Shown here in pieces: positions 21,101 through 31,879 of a stretch of DNA of 64,000 nucleotides. Under the pieces are notes generated by a model. It was given only the letters and a program-made list of their open reading frames with translations. It made no database searches and had not been told where the DNA came from. Each line of letters starts with the position of its first letter. Positions within the stretch are counted from its first letter, which is position 1. The stretch spans positions 62,001-126,000 of the forward strand of contig CAMXCT020001705.1 of NCBI GenBank assembly GCA_947184155.2, written 5' to 3'. The translations under genes were made by a program, and so were the position numbers. This DNA is from Cladocopium goreaui. Taxonomy: Eukaryota > Sar > Dinophyceae > Suessiales > Symbiodiniaceae.

Positions 21101-22033
21101 CCATATTCTCCAATGATCCCCATCCCCGAGGCAGTAGCATAACCATTACTATATTTACCCATTATTCACCACAATTGATCATATATCAACCATGTTAACC
21201 ATGTTAACCATGTTAACCATGTTAACCATGTTAACCATATCAACATGGTTTTCACATAGTATCCAATGATATCCAATGGTTATAGTCAATATATCTCAAT
21301 ATGTCAATGGTATAGTTAAACCATAGTTGACATATTGACTATAACCATTGACTATATGGTATAACTATCCAATAGTTATAACTACAACCATATATCCATA
21401 GTATCCAATGATATCCCCTTAAATTCTGACCGTTCCAAGGTATGGGCCTCGTGGCCGGCGCCGTGGACATGGGCGCCGCCGTGGGCACTGCCGCCATGGC
21501 GGCCATGGGCACCGCCGTGTCGGCTCCCGCGCTGATGGCGGCGGCGGTGACGCTGGCGGGCGCGGGCACCGTGGTGGCCGGGGCAGGCGGGATTGGTGCC
21601 CGGGGTCATGGTGGTCAAGTCGACTTGGGGCACAGAAAGAGTACCCTCTGGTTATGTCAAAATAGCTATTGAAAATGACCATTGAAATAGTGAGTTTTCC
21701 CATTAAAAATGGTGGATCTTTCCATATAGTTATGTAAACGTTTACCAGAGGGTACCCCAATAATTAGATGGTGACTCCGAAACATATACTAGTTACATCT
21801 AGTTACGAATTCATCTGCGTTTTTTCTGTGGGGCTGAAATTTTGACCCGTGCCCATATGTGAGAAGGCATTTTTAGGTGGTGTAAAGAATTATTTGATGA
21901 AAATCACCAAACAGATGTTGAGAACCCATAGGCCCATAGCCAACGGCTGTCGAGCTGTGGTGCCATGTGTCCAGGCATGCTGGCCTCTGAGTTCGGAATG
22001 AACGATTCTGAGCCGAAGAAAGTTGAATTGTGA
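18130..22033 (+). CDS. Six-exon gene model with Gly/Ala-rich hydrophobic C-terminal part
   Basis: All six exons join in phase: 18130-18196 (TLLHKGYDITKQRLGTAAWQ PS), 18431-18579 (VVRKPHREITAWCKRFGAEN SYNATGNGLLGGKN...), 18894-18973 (DFVVELCEFLGPLGNELARQ FPRLID), 20167-20276 (VAQWNLSGKATPTCLGMEQV KTVLGAGALVAADAAL), 21440-21604 (MGLVAGAVDMGAAVGTAAMA ... VTLAGAGTVVAGAGG) and 21975-22033 (MLASEFGMNDSEPKKVEL, TGA at 22031). The first exon found is internal, so the 5' end is missing. The fifth exon is a long Gly/Ala/Val stretch that could be membrane-embedded or a flexible hydrophobic core. I do not recognise the family. The last intron (370 nt) holds family A copy 4, which starts 37 nt after the donor. 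The chain of compatible phases and the final stop are the main evidence. Confidence 0.55.
18716..18790 (+). repeat. (GATGAG/GATGGT)n microsatellite
   Basis: 'gatgaggatgaggatgagga' grading into 'gatggtgatggtgatgatgg', in the intron between exons 18431-18579 and 18894-18973. A lone family B-like right end ('ttgaaaccaccaaacag') follows at about 18798. Confidence 0.85.
18974..20166. other. Intron between exons 3 and 4 of the 18-22 kb gene
   Basis: About 1.2 kb. It contains partial matches to family B ('caaaccatttgaaaccat' at 19033) and a short open piece from an ATG at 19387 (MAGVSAAGIIGSTLDGSTAG) that could be an alternative exon but has no clear donor. Nothing else recognised. Confidence 0.4.
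20277..21439. other. Intron between exons 4 and 5 of the 18-22 kb gene
   Basis: About 1.16 kb, AT-rich. Near its 3' end it holds the 10-bp repeat and foldback described at 21188-21345. No exon seen. Confidence 0.45.
21188..21345. repeat. (ACCATGTTAA)n short tandem repeat and adjacent inverted repeat
   Basis: About five copies of 'accatgttaa' at 21190-21240. They are followed by an imperfect inverted repeat in which 'ggttatagtcaatat' near 21278 pairs with 'atattgactataacc' near 21345. Confidence 0.7.
21642..21754. mobile_element. Family A introner-like element, copy 4
   Basis: Runs from 'taccctctggttatg' to 'gtttaccagagggta', 113 bp. GT at 21651, AG at 21747-21748 (98 nt). It lies inside the last intron of the 18-22 kb gene. 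Confidence 0.88.
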
Positions 22034-23670
22034 GCTGATTTGGCACTTTTGGCCATGGAGGAATGCACTCACCTGCTGAAAGTTGGTTTCTTTTTGCATA
22101 GTTGAAGGCATTTGGCCATGCCATGTGAGTTTTTGTTGCCCTGGATCAATGATACAGCATAGGACACATCATTGCACTGGCAGTGTAACTTGAAATGTAT
22201 ATTATATATAAACGGCGTTAGCAATTTCGTGTTTTGTTTGTTTCCATAGATGTGTCATCAAAATTATTTGAGACCGTAGTCCAGAAGTGTGAAAGAATGC
22301 AGTTTTGTTCCAGAAGATTCAAACAGCCAACTATGTAGCAAAGCTATACAGTACACAATGGCATTGAAGACAGCAAAACCCCTCTAACACTTTCGGGCGG
22401 ATGTCTAAACCATATTAGTTCAGTGATGTTATATAATTAAGTGAATTTGTTGAAAGCAGTGTTTCCTATTGTTTCCTTGCAAGAGTTTGCTACTTTCACT
22501 AGTTGTGAATGATAACGATTGCCTTCGATTAGTTTATATGTTTGTATCAGTTGCAAGCCTCTCAAGTCGAAAGGATGAAGGGAATGTGCTGCATCTTCAG
22601 CATGCAATGTCTCAAGAGACCAGTATTTGGAAAGGGATGCTGGAAAATGATTTCTGTATGCACTTTGCTTACCATTCATGGGCTCTTTTGTTTGTTTCAG
22701 AGACCATAGCGTGTCGAACTCCTTCAAACTCCACCCATGGCCACGGTAGGGCCTTGTAGCTAGATAGTCGCAATGCTGTGACTGTGCGGGGCAGTCTTAG
22801 GTTCGATCTGCGATTGCTGCACAGAGTGCTCATGATGATAACTTGGCTCTGCGTAGAGAACATTAGAGAACCATGGTGTTTAAGCTGCACCTTAGCCAAA
22901 CGGCCTACTGGGTGACATGATCAAAAGCTAGGACTCAGAACACCGCGCAACAATCGCTGCAGATAGTGTTTGATGCCATGATGTGGGACATCATGAAGGA
23001 TCGCAAGCATCAACGTGCTTCACGACAGCCCAACGTGAGCAATTGTCGATGTGACTAGCTTCTTGAATACGTTCGCAGTTTATTCTCATTCTGAGATGTG
23101 AATGGCCCTTGCTCAAGTCAACCCAGAATAAGAATGGCTAAGAAGGTAGCAACGTGCTTGTGAACACAGGAGCTCAACCTAACTGATGCATATTGATGTC
23201 ATGTGTGCAAAGGTAAGAGCTATTTTTCCACGATAGTCATGCTTCAACGAAAAATAACTTATCCCAGCCAGTATAAGAATTCCCGAAAATGGTGGGATGA
23301 CCATAGCCCGTATACGATGTTCTGACCATGGCACATTTGGGTATGAGGTAAAGTTGGGTGATAAACAAGTTGAATTGTTCAATGGTTGAACCATAAAAAA
23401 TACCAGTTCATTTGCGGTTTCCATGGCCAAAAAAAATCAACAGATAGAGCAAACCAAAAGCCTACTCTATCCTACTCTAACATAGTGTGAAATACTCATA
23501 ATCATATGTAATCATATAGCTTTTATTTAGAGTGTTTCGGACTTGCCACAATATCCCATAATAATTATACGACATGACCCACGTTTGTGGCTCGTTGGGC
23601 CTGGAACTTTATACCAAAACAACGTCGTCGATGCTTGCACTCTGCTGTGCTGCTTAAGGCATCACTGCAG
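22034..23670. other. Spacer without a supported gene
   Basis: Mixed-composition DNA after the TGA at 22031. Open frames of 60-96 codons occur on both strands, with no family features and no coherent splice sites. No repeats of note. Confidence 0.4.
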
Positions 23671-23726
23671 CCAAATTCCTCCGCGGGCGCTGATGGAACA
23701 GAAACTGCCATTGATATCTAGTAGAG
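23671..23726 (+). CDS. Small candidate exon
   Basis: After 'atcactgcag' the frame reads QIPPRALMEQKLPLISSR to a GT at 23727. The splice sites are good, but the peptide is short and does not join in phase to the next exon. Confidence 0.28.
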
Positions 23727-23881
23727 GTAGATGTGTCAGTGGTCATTGAGATAATAATATATAGACAAAGTTTCCATTTTCTGTGGTTATGTTGAATCAG
23801 AGTGGACCTCACATAATCTCACCACTTATGATGGATCAACATCAACATGAGGAACTATCAGACATTATGATACTTTTCCAG

Positions 23882-24741
23882 AATGACAGCGCCAAGCTCC
23901 GGTGCAAATTTCGTCGAACCTGGCAAACCATGCCAACAGCTTTCCTGAAAGCACTGGTTTTCCGGAATGATTTGTCACATTCTTCTTTTCCGGGATGAGA
24001 TGCTGCCAGTTACGCAATATCATACATAGCATTTATCAGCCGCTCATCCTTGGCTTGTTTGGTAGTAGGCCAAAGGTTTGCTCCAACCAAGAAAAACAAC
24101 ATACCTTGAAGATGGGAATTATGATTATTATGTGTGGCGATATCGTATTAATTAATATGTCATAAATGATTTGGTTAATCCCGCTATTGACAAAAAAGGA
24201 CCACTGGTGAATCATAATTTTCCGCATCACTCACTCACATTGCATTTTTTGGGGGATACCCAATTTTGACACACCAAGAGAAAACAAATATATAATATCA
24301 ACCAGAGACTGACTTCGTGGGCTGTCCAAGGTTGCCTTTGTTTCTTTTGGAGATCCCCCCCAGCCTGTAACAGTCACCACCTGCACTGTCACTGTCTCAA
24401 TGCTTGGCATTTACGAAGCTTCACTGGTCAGTGTTGCATCATGGGCGAATACGCGCAAAGGATAATGATAGTAATGATTCAGTAATGATAACGATAGTAT
24501 TGACAATTGACTGATGACTCTCTACAACAATAATGGTGAAATAGAACACATATGAAAATAATTTCAATACTGTCAAAACCTTAATCCCTTGCTAGTGGCT
24601 TTATGGACTCTCAGATGTTGGAGTTGACCTGGCAGCAGCTCATTGCGAGATGCACATTTTGCATGAAAAGGCCTAGCAGCTTCTTTGCAACCTCATCACC
24701 ACAGCCGCCATGATCACCAACAACAGCATGATCTGTTCCAT

Positions 24742-24779
<38 letters not shown>

Positions 24780-26177
24780 TCACGATGTAAGACGGCAATA
24801 CTTGTCATGTTCCGATTACTCATTCTCGATGTATCCTTGTTTGTTGGATTGTGATGGATTGTGTGTTTGTAATCGGAACATGAATTGTAATCCAACAAAG
24901 GAACATCATAATTGGATTACTCATTCCATGTATCATTGTTTGTTTGTTGGATTTTTCTTGTGATGTCCCTGCTTTTGCAAGCCATCCATGGATCTGAGGT
25001 CAGGAAGAAGAGCTGCAAGAGCTACGACGACAAGACGCGGAAGATCAGGCGCGGGAGGCGATCTCCACTGCCATGGTTAAAGATTACAGCAAGGTTTAAT
25101 GGTCATGTTATTGTGATTTAACGGTTTTTTTGTTTGTGGTTTAATGGTGACGCAAGATTTTCATACCCATGATATCATGACATTTGGATTCCCATGGAAT
25201 GGGAAGGATGACCATACATTCGTCCCATCTGTTTACCCATATGTTGGGGATGTTTGAGTTATTTAACCATATTTAACCATCACAAATCAGGGTTTAATCA
25301 ATATGGTTCAATTAAAAAACCTGACTTCACGAACAAAGCCTGGAAATAATAAGGAACAAACACAGGGATTTGACAACCATCAAACATGGAGATTTTAAAG
25401 GGATGTCAACAATTAAAACTGGATGTTTGCCATCAAGAATTTGGGTTCAACCAGTCAGGAAACCATAGTAGGTGAAAGCGGTGAAAGCTGAAAGCCTGTC
25501 ATTTTAAGATATTTTAAGTTATTTTCCCTTTGAGGGATTTGTTTGAGTCTGGGAACAAATGATATTGGTGAAGGGAGATTAAGTGGTGTTGTTTGGCCTG
25601 AATCACCCCAGATTTAGGGTCCAAAATTGTATTGTACTTCATGCCCATTTTCGGGCAATGGTACAACTTACCCATAAGACTATCTATATGTAGAGTTTAT
25701 ATATACATATAATATCACCCACAGACACCTTGTGTTGCCCAAGCCCAGAATAACGTAAATTGCAGCCGTAATATTATTATTGGTATAATTATATAAGTAT
25801 ATATATGTGTAATTATATATATATATACATTGGGTATGAACTGAAAGAAACATTAAAAAAAAAAAAACTCTATGGGGTATCATAGCTGGTGGGTCTCCCG
25901 GGTGGTGAAATCCCCATGGCATGGCATTGTCATGTTGTCGTGTCACCAAACGTTGAGATATGTGTTCACATGTTAAAAACAGATCATGTAAATTAAGCTG
26001 TTCAAACATGGATTGATGTAGACTGTTTTTTTTTGACATGAAAGTGAGTTGAATCTCATTTGGTGGCTGTGGTATCGATTTTCGGTCTCCTTAAGACGTG
26101 AGGCCAATCTTCAGAGGAAGCGTGCAGAAGAGGCCGGAGAAGACCTGGGACACGGCAATCAGAAGACCCATCGATGA
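23882..26177 (+). CDS. Coiled-coil-like protein, C-terminal three exons
   Basis: Exons 23882-23956 (NDSAKLRCKFRRTWQTMPTA FLKAL), 25004-25093 (EEELQELRRQDAEDQAREAI STAMVKDYSK) and 26115-26177 (RKRAEEAGEDLGHGNQKTHR, TGA at 26175) are all phase 0 to phase 0. The acceptors are 'gatacttttccag', 'gaggtcag' and 'aatcttcag'. The second and third exons are rich in E, Q, R and A and look like one long charged helix. No domain is recognised and the 5' part was not found. Family A copy 5 begins 11 bp after the stop codon, so it would lie in the 3' UTR or just beyond. Confidence 0.5.
24736..24785 (+). repeat. (ACC/ATC)n microsatellite
   Basis: 'actaccaccaccaccacc' passes into 'atcatcatcatcatcatc', inside the intron between exons 23882-23956 and 25004-25093. 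A nearby 'atgttccgattactcattc' and its partial inverse around 24865-24925 form an imperfect dyad. Confidence 0.85.
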
Positions 26178-26187
26178 TCAAAGATGT

Positions 26188-26296
26188 TACCCTTTGGTAA
26201 ACGTTTACATAACTATGGAAAGATCCACCATTTTTAATGGGAAAATCCAGAAAAACCTGGCCATGTTCAATAGCTATGTTAAATTAGCAGAGGGTA
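26188..26296. mobile_element. Family A introner-like element, copy 5
   Basis: Runs from 'taccctttggtaaac' to 'aaattagcagagggta', 109 bp. GT at 26197, AG at 26289-26290 (94 nt). It starts 11 bp after the TGA at 26175. The other frame of the preceding exon stays open into the left terminus up to its GT, so use as a real intron cannot be excluded. Confidence 0.85.
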
Positions 26297-26697
26297 ATTA
26301 ATGGTTGGTCAAAGATCATAGAAGTTGAACTATCAAAGGTGAGCCATACTCTATATTCATACTCTATATTCATGCTAATTCACCATGAAACAAGGCTTGC
26401 TATTCGCTTTGGGCAATGAGTATGCTGGTTTTCATGCCATCAGTTCCCCAACAACACATAGGTCGGTCAGATGCCCTCAGCATCCCTTGGCAGGTAGAAT
26501 GAGTGCTAGGGGGCTTTCATGGATGTTTATCTCGGCCTCAATGGTTGCTTAGACTCTAAGGACCAACCCAAACACTGTGTCATACTCAGGATATAGTCGA
26601 TTCAGTTGCATATATTATAGATTTATATAAAAAAACTTTATGTGATGGATAAATCCACCTGTTTGAACGTCTCAATTATCATCACACCACTTCAGAG

Positions 26698-27084
26698 ATG
26701 TCCCTACATTTCCGTTGTTTGTGTTCCCTACATCGGTCCATTGACTTAGATTTTGCTGATAAGAAGAGAGAGAGAGAGAGAGTGAGATTCCCATTGTTTG
26801 ATATTGTTGAACCACATTTGTTTAAGTTGAACCCTGAGATAAATCCCAAGTTGGGGTGCAGTTCCAGTCACACTTGGATAGATAAGCATATACTTATAGG
26901 ATGTTATAGGGATTATATCCCAACTTCTGGGGGTTGTACTACGGTAGTTCTACTATATGAACCGCGGAAAGGATTTGGTACATCATGCAATCAACTGGGT
27001 GTTCCAACCTCGCAACCTAAGTATGGTGTCTTTGACAAACCGAGCTACGCCCCAGGACTAATTGTTCTTCATATCAACCAATAA
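26698..27084 (+). CDS. Uncertain 128-codon open frame
   Basis: Continuous frame from ATG at 26698 to TAA, with fairly even protein-like composition (for example HLFKLNPEINPKLGC, TSGGCTTVVLLYEPRKGFG and KYGVFDKPSYAPGLIVLHIN). It is AT-rich, unlike the exons nearby, and contains an (AG)n run at about 26765-26783. It may be a remnant of a mobile element or a chance frame. I do not recognise it. Confidence 0.25.
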   Translation: MSLHFRCLCSLHRSIDLDFADKKRERERVRFPLFDIVEPHLFKLNPEINPKLGCSSSHTWIDKHILIGCYRDYIPTSGGCTTVVLLYEPRKGFGTSCNQLGVPTSQPKYGVFDKPSYAPGLIVLHINQ

Positions 27085-27394
27085 AAGACGAGCATATCAT
27101 ATAACTATCCCATAGTATCCTATGTTTTTGTTTCCATAGGTATCCGTCCCTAATATATAACATATTATAACATGATATAACTATAACTATCCCATATTAA
27201 TCCATCTAACTATCCCAATCTGCCATATTATCCCATATACCTAGCCAACTAGCCCATAATATCCCATATAATTCCCATATAGCATATGGGTAAACTGGAA
27301 AAAGGATGGTTAAATATGGTTAAATATGGTTAATAATGGTTAATAACGGTTGATATAAATCATTTTCCCATCATTTTCCCTGAAACCCCCGCAG

Positions 27395-27486
27395 ACTCCA
27401 CGCAGACGTCCACGCCTTGGCCGCTCCAGGCCTTGGCCCTTGGAGCCTTGCAGGCGAAGACGGCCGCGGAGCTGCGCGCCTTGGAG
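27395..27486 (+). CDS. Candidate exon
   Basis: After 'aaacccccgcag' the frame reads STQTSTPWPLQALALGALQA then KTAAELRALE, to a GT at 27487. It is strongly GC-rich against AT-rich flanks and has helix-forming composition. Starts with a 2-nt overhang and ends in phase 0. Family unknown. Confidence 0.45.
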
Positions 27487-27839
27487 GTGGATGGGACGGC
27501 AGCAAAACCGTGGGAAAATGTGGGAAAGTGATGGAAAAATAGGGGGGGTATGGCAAACTGATTTGCAAAATCCTGGAAAGGATATAAAAGATGGGGAGTT
27601 CACTAGCCAAAGAAGGACGGAGATGGCATAAAATGATTCCGAAACAAATGATCGGATTTTGTTTGGGATTGAACGGATTGAACATATGGGATGTCATTGA
27701 AAATGATTGGAATAAAAATATGGGATTTATTCACGGGAAATTGTTTTTACTGAAGAATGAACTGAAATTTGTTTGGTTTGCGCACTGCCAAGTGAAAACA
27801 AACATCTCTTTTTAGGGGTATGTATATGGATGTATTCTT

Positions 27840-27955
27840 GAGAACATATATATATATATATTATATATATATATATGGATATATATATATATGTATATAT
27901 ATATTATATATTGTAAATTATATATATATGGTAAATATATATATATATATTTCCA
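27840..27955. repeat. (TA)n microsatellite
   Basis: Long 'atatatatatatatat' runs with minor interruptions, just upstream of the exon at 27998. Confidence 0.9.
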
Positions 27956-27997
27956 ATGGGGGTCAGAGTGGGATACAATTTTCTGCCAGGTCTGCAG

Positions 27998-28081
27998 CTC
28001 TCATCTCCATCGCCTGGGCCGAGAGATGACGCAGGAAGCCGCGTCGCTCGGCCTTCCTCACACGGGGGATGGCCCAAAGAT
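27998..28081 (+). CDS. Candidate exon, frame uncertain
   Basis: Follows 'aggtctgcag' and precedes a GT at 28082. One frame reads SHLHRLGREMTQEAASLGLP, while the phase-0 frame reads LSSPSPGPRDDAGSRVARPS. Only the second joins in phase with the exon ending at 27486; the first looks more protein-like. Confidence 0.33.
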
Positions 28082-28353
28082 GTGGGGAGAATCATTCCAA
28101 TGGTGTGCATTCATGTTGCTTATCTTTCAGTACTTGGTAGAATATGTATCTACTTACATATACATAAATATATATATATATATGTATATGCTTAAAGATA
28201 TGACCTAATGATTATGTATATGAAAGGGAAACAAGCGTCAATAATTTACACTTGATGGTACATATAGCCAACACGTATTCATCTTGTTGTTTGGGAATTG
28301 GTGTAGTCTTGATGAGTGGTTTCGATTCAGCAAGTTCAGCTGAAAACTACTGC

Positions 28354-28752
28354 TTAGCCTGGCAACGTTGGATGATGTTGGATGATTTTGATCTCATTTT
28401 CACTGGAAAACCTCTGTGTCTTAGGTCCATTTGGAAGAAAAACAGGTTCACCAGGCTGGAATGACAGCTTCTGGGGATCCAACTGGCTTCGGCTATGCCA
28501 ATGATTACTTCTTGGATAGATCAATCCATTGATTTTGAAGTATTTTTTGGCTGTTTCCACATCCCCAGATTTTTTGTTGGGGAGTAGTTCATCCAGCTGG
28601 GACTCAGTTTCAGCCAAGGTCTTTGCAACTCGAACGTCAACGCGAGTCTCCTGGCGTTTGACGTTGTTTCCCGCTGGGCAGGGTATGGACGACAGAGATG
28701 GGTATAAGAATAAAAACCACAACTCAAAGCAAATAAGACCAAGACACATCAA
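28354..28752 (-). CDS. Possible minus-strand coding remnant
   Basis: A minus-strand frame of up to 132 codons contains RQETRVDVRVAKTLAETESQ, then LDELLPNKKSGDVETAKKYF and later LSFQPGEPVFLPNGPKTQRF. The composition is convincingly protein-like, but I recognise no domain. It is one of the few minus-strand coding candidates, and may be an old mobile-element fragment in a + strand gene region. Confidence 0.3.
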   Translation of the reverse strand: MMCLGLICFELWFLFLYPSLSSIPCPAGNNVKRQETRVDVRVAKTLAETESQLDELLPNKKSGDVETAKKYFKINGLIYPRSNHWHSRSQLDPQKLSFQPGEPVFLPNGPKTQRFSSENEIKIIQHHPTLPG

Positions 28753-28759
28753 GAATACT

Positions 28760-29760
28760 TGCCAAATTTGACATTAGACATTGCTTGATTGAGAAATTGG
28801 GCTTTCAACATGGGTTCCTAGTTGAAGAACCATGATTCCATGATCGGAATGATGGATCTGGATCGTCGAAGTCTGCGGGAACAGCCAGATCAAGGGAAAC
28901 TAAGTCATTAAGTCCACTTGAGACTGTAGGGAAGTCGCCGATTGATCAGTGACAGCCCGTTTAACTATCAGAAAAACCGTGGTTTCCTATAGATGTTCTC
29001 TTAAGCCAAGGCAGTAACTCTTCAAAATCTTCAAAAAATGATCACAGTCTCACTACCTTCGTATATCATTGTTCACTTCACCAATCAATGTATTTTTAGG
29101 GTGTGGCAACCAAAAGTGATTATGATGCTGTACATATATATATAATTATATATATACATATGTATATAGATGTGCAATTAAATGTTGTGCCCATATTTCG
29201 ATTGTGTGATCAGCACAATATACAATCATATGCAGATACAATGATGGACCGTTAGGTACTGGCTATCCATCCACAATGGTGGATTGTCAGGTTGTCATTG
29301 ATTTCTGCGCTGCGTTCAGAGCTCCAGAAATCGGGCAAGGCGATGGGTTTATGGCTTTGTCATGGAGTTGTTTCGAGGGACTGGCCGGCCATTTGTTGAT
29401 GGCATTATCTAACCATATTTAATCAACAAACATAGTACATTCGCACTAAGCAAGGAAACAAAGACATCATAGTAAAATTAATATGTCATGTATATTGGAA
29501 ATTAACATATTGAATAATGGTTCGTGTTGCTGAAGAGCCACCAACCCTTGGGATTGAATCGTTGGACATGTTTTTTTTACATGATTTAACCATCGAGCAT
29601 TTGTGATTGAAGCGATGTAACATGGTGTGTGTGTGTAATATATATATTATATGTATATATATATATATGTATAATGTGTATATGTATTTATATATAAGTC
29701 AAATTGAGATGTATTATGATTTAATCGCCAATTGTGATGATCCGGAATTATCAACCGCAG
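28760..29760. other. Non-coding stretch
   Basis: AT-rich DNA with short (TA)n runs near 29135-29165 and 29640-29690. No exon or element recognised apart from the exon that begins at 29761. Confidence 0.45.
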
Positions 29761-29808
29761 AACTCAAAAAACCGACCCTTGTGGTGATTGCCAAGCGACC
29801 CATGCCTG
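29761..29808 (+). CDS. Small candidate exon
   Basis: Acceptor 'caaccgcag' and donor 'g|gtgagg' flank the frame LKKPTLVVIAKRPMP. Donor and acceptor are among the better ones in the window, but the peptide is too short to assign. Confidence 0.35.
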
Positions 29809-30737
29809 GTGAGGCGGCTTCAGGGCCAAGGCGGAATTTGATGTGTCTTTTAGGGAGTTTGCCATGTGTGTTTGCCATAAACCAAGCAGATTTTTGCCTT
29901 GATGATTGAGGCTGTACAAGCAGAGGATGGCTACATTTTACTCTGATTTAGTACTGATTATGCTTTCTTGACATCTTAGCGTTCGATGAGTTTCATGTTT
30001 CATCTCAGATTCTCGCTCGGGGATCAGAATGGATCAGATGCCGATGGACATCTAACTTCGGTCTCCAGCAATGGACAAAAATACTCTCAGATGAAACCCT
30101 GGTGGCAAGTCGTGGTTCTATTCATGACTTGCATGACGACTGGGTTAACAGATGGGTCCCATCTGTTGAGGGATAACCATGCTTGGACCATGCTGGGTTA
30201 GAATGGCCTGCGTATCTGCAGGCGTTCGACTTCTGCGCCGCAGCTTCGTTGGTAGGGTGACCTGGGGGCTCAGTGGTAAAGGAACACCATGGCCATCCTA
30301 TGTCATCGCTGGCTTCGTGTGGCTTGCGAGAGGATTTTCGCAGGGCGAGAGGAGGTGTTCACAATAGATCACACTGATTCAAAGACTGTTTTTGCTGACT
30401 TAGTTTTTTCTGCTAAGCCAGCACCATTCTCCTTTATGTATCTTTATGTTCATTTGCGTCTGACTTCAAAGTTATCGCTCTCCATGCTCAATGGTTGAAT
30501 TGCAAAAAAATGACCAACTTTGTGTTTCCAAAAACCGGTCCAAAATTGATGCTGGGTACCCTAATTTTAAAGCCATAGCGCTGATAGTGATGGCGAAAAC
30601 CCAATGTTTGCAGGTTAAAGTCCCCAGGTTTCATTGATTTCTGCTTTGCCGTATCTGACTTTTGCCCTGCATCATCTTCAAGGCACGTCGATCCCGAAAG
30701 ACCGGCTTTGGCCAGGAGTGGGCCGGTGTTGTGCATA

Positions 30738-31063
30738 GATGCATGCATGCATGCATACAGACATACAGACACACACACACACAGAGACATACATGCATGC
30801 ATGCATACATACATAGATACATAGATACTAACATAGATAGATAGGATAGGATAGGATAGGATAGGATAGGATAGGATAGATACATAGATAGATAGATCGA
30901 TAGATAGATAGATAGGTAGATAGATAGGTAGATAGATAGATAGATAGATGGAGTAGATGGATTAGATGGATTAGATAGATTAGATAGATAGATGGAGTAG
31001 ATAGATTAGATAGATTAGATAGATTAGATAGACAGACAGACAGACAGACATACATATATACAT
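30738..31063. repeat. Compound (CATG/CATA)n, (GATAG)n and (GATAGATA)n microsatellite
   Basis: Tracts of 'catgcatgcatgcatac', 'aggataggataggatagg' and 'gatagatagatagatag' follow each other for about 325 bp. Confidence 0.92.
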
Positions 31064-31161
31064 GTACATACACAAATGTCTATAATTATTGTTCTTAATT
31101 ATACAGCATCATATCCATATATCATAATGTGTTGATCACATCATTTGCTGAATGATCCCAG

Positions 31162-31242
31162 TTGGAGCGGCACCTTGTCCAAGAAGGCACCCAAGAAGGC
31201 CGACTGGGCGGCGAGCACCAGCCTTTAGGAACTTTAGGGCTG
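31162..31242 (+). CDS. Candidate exon
   Basis: After 'gaatgatcccag' the frame reads LERHLVQEGTQEGRLGGEHQ then PLGTLGL, 27 codons, to a GT at 31243. It is GC-rich and phase 0 at both ends. A second frame (SWSGTLSKKAPKKADWAAST) is also open and cannot be excluded. Confidence 0.4.
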
Positions 31243-31348
31243 GTGTTTGGAAACACCGAATCTGTTTTGGATGCGAAAAATACTGGTTACTACTAGAAGT
31301 GAAGTGGTTTATAGTGGTTCATAATGGAAAAAAGGAAAGATTCAAAAG

Positions 31349-31459
31349 TAGTGGGTGGTTTCAAGCATTCTTGATATTCTTGATGTTCAAGCCTATTTTT
31401 GGGGACGATGATTCCAATTGACGAACATATATTTCAGGGCGGCTGAAGCCACCAACTAG
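31349..31459. mobile_element. Family B introner-like element, copy 2 (diverged)
   Basis: The left end 'tagtgggtggtttcaagc' is the inverse of the right end 'ggctgaagccaccaactag'. The interior 'attccaattgac' and 'atatatttcag' match the corresponding parts of the other two copies. Confidence 0.6.
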
Positions 31460-31647
31460 ATAGTTCCTTGTTTATCTAAAGTTGTATCTATCTACCTATC
31501 GCTCCATCTGACTTTATATACCCACCCATGTGAATCAGAAATTGTGCATTATTATATCCGGAATGATCTTCTCTGACGTGATCTGTTGGAATTGTCTATG
31601 GAAATCGATAGACTGACTGTATACTGTACAGTTGAATTATATATGGA

Positions 31648-31742
31648 GGTTTCCTAAAATAGGTGTACCCCCAAATCATCCATGTTAATGGGAATTTCCA
31701 TTATAAACCAAGCATTTTTGGATACCCCCATTTATGGAAACC
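31648..31742. mobile_element. Family C inverted-repeat element, copy 1
   Basis: Left 'ggtttcctaaaataggtgta' followed by 'ccccc'; right 'gatacccccatttatggaaacc'-type end. The halves are near reverse complements around a 'ccattataaac' centre. Confidence 0.7.
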
Positions 31743-31879
31743 CCCGTATACGCCTGTATTCAATCTGCGTGTTTCCAGATTTTTTTCTGGGGGTTTAAAG
31801 CAACCACTATCCCATTTGGAAACCTGTCCTGGAGGTTTCCGTCCGCATTCAGAGGCCAGCAAGGGTACAAGATGGGGGC

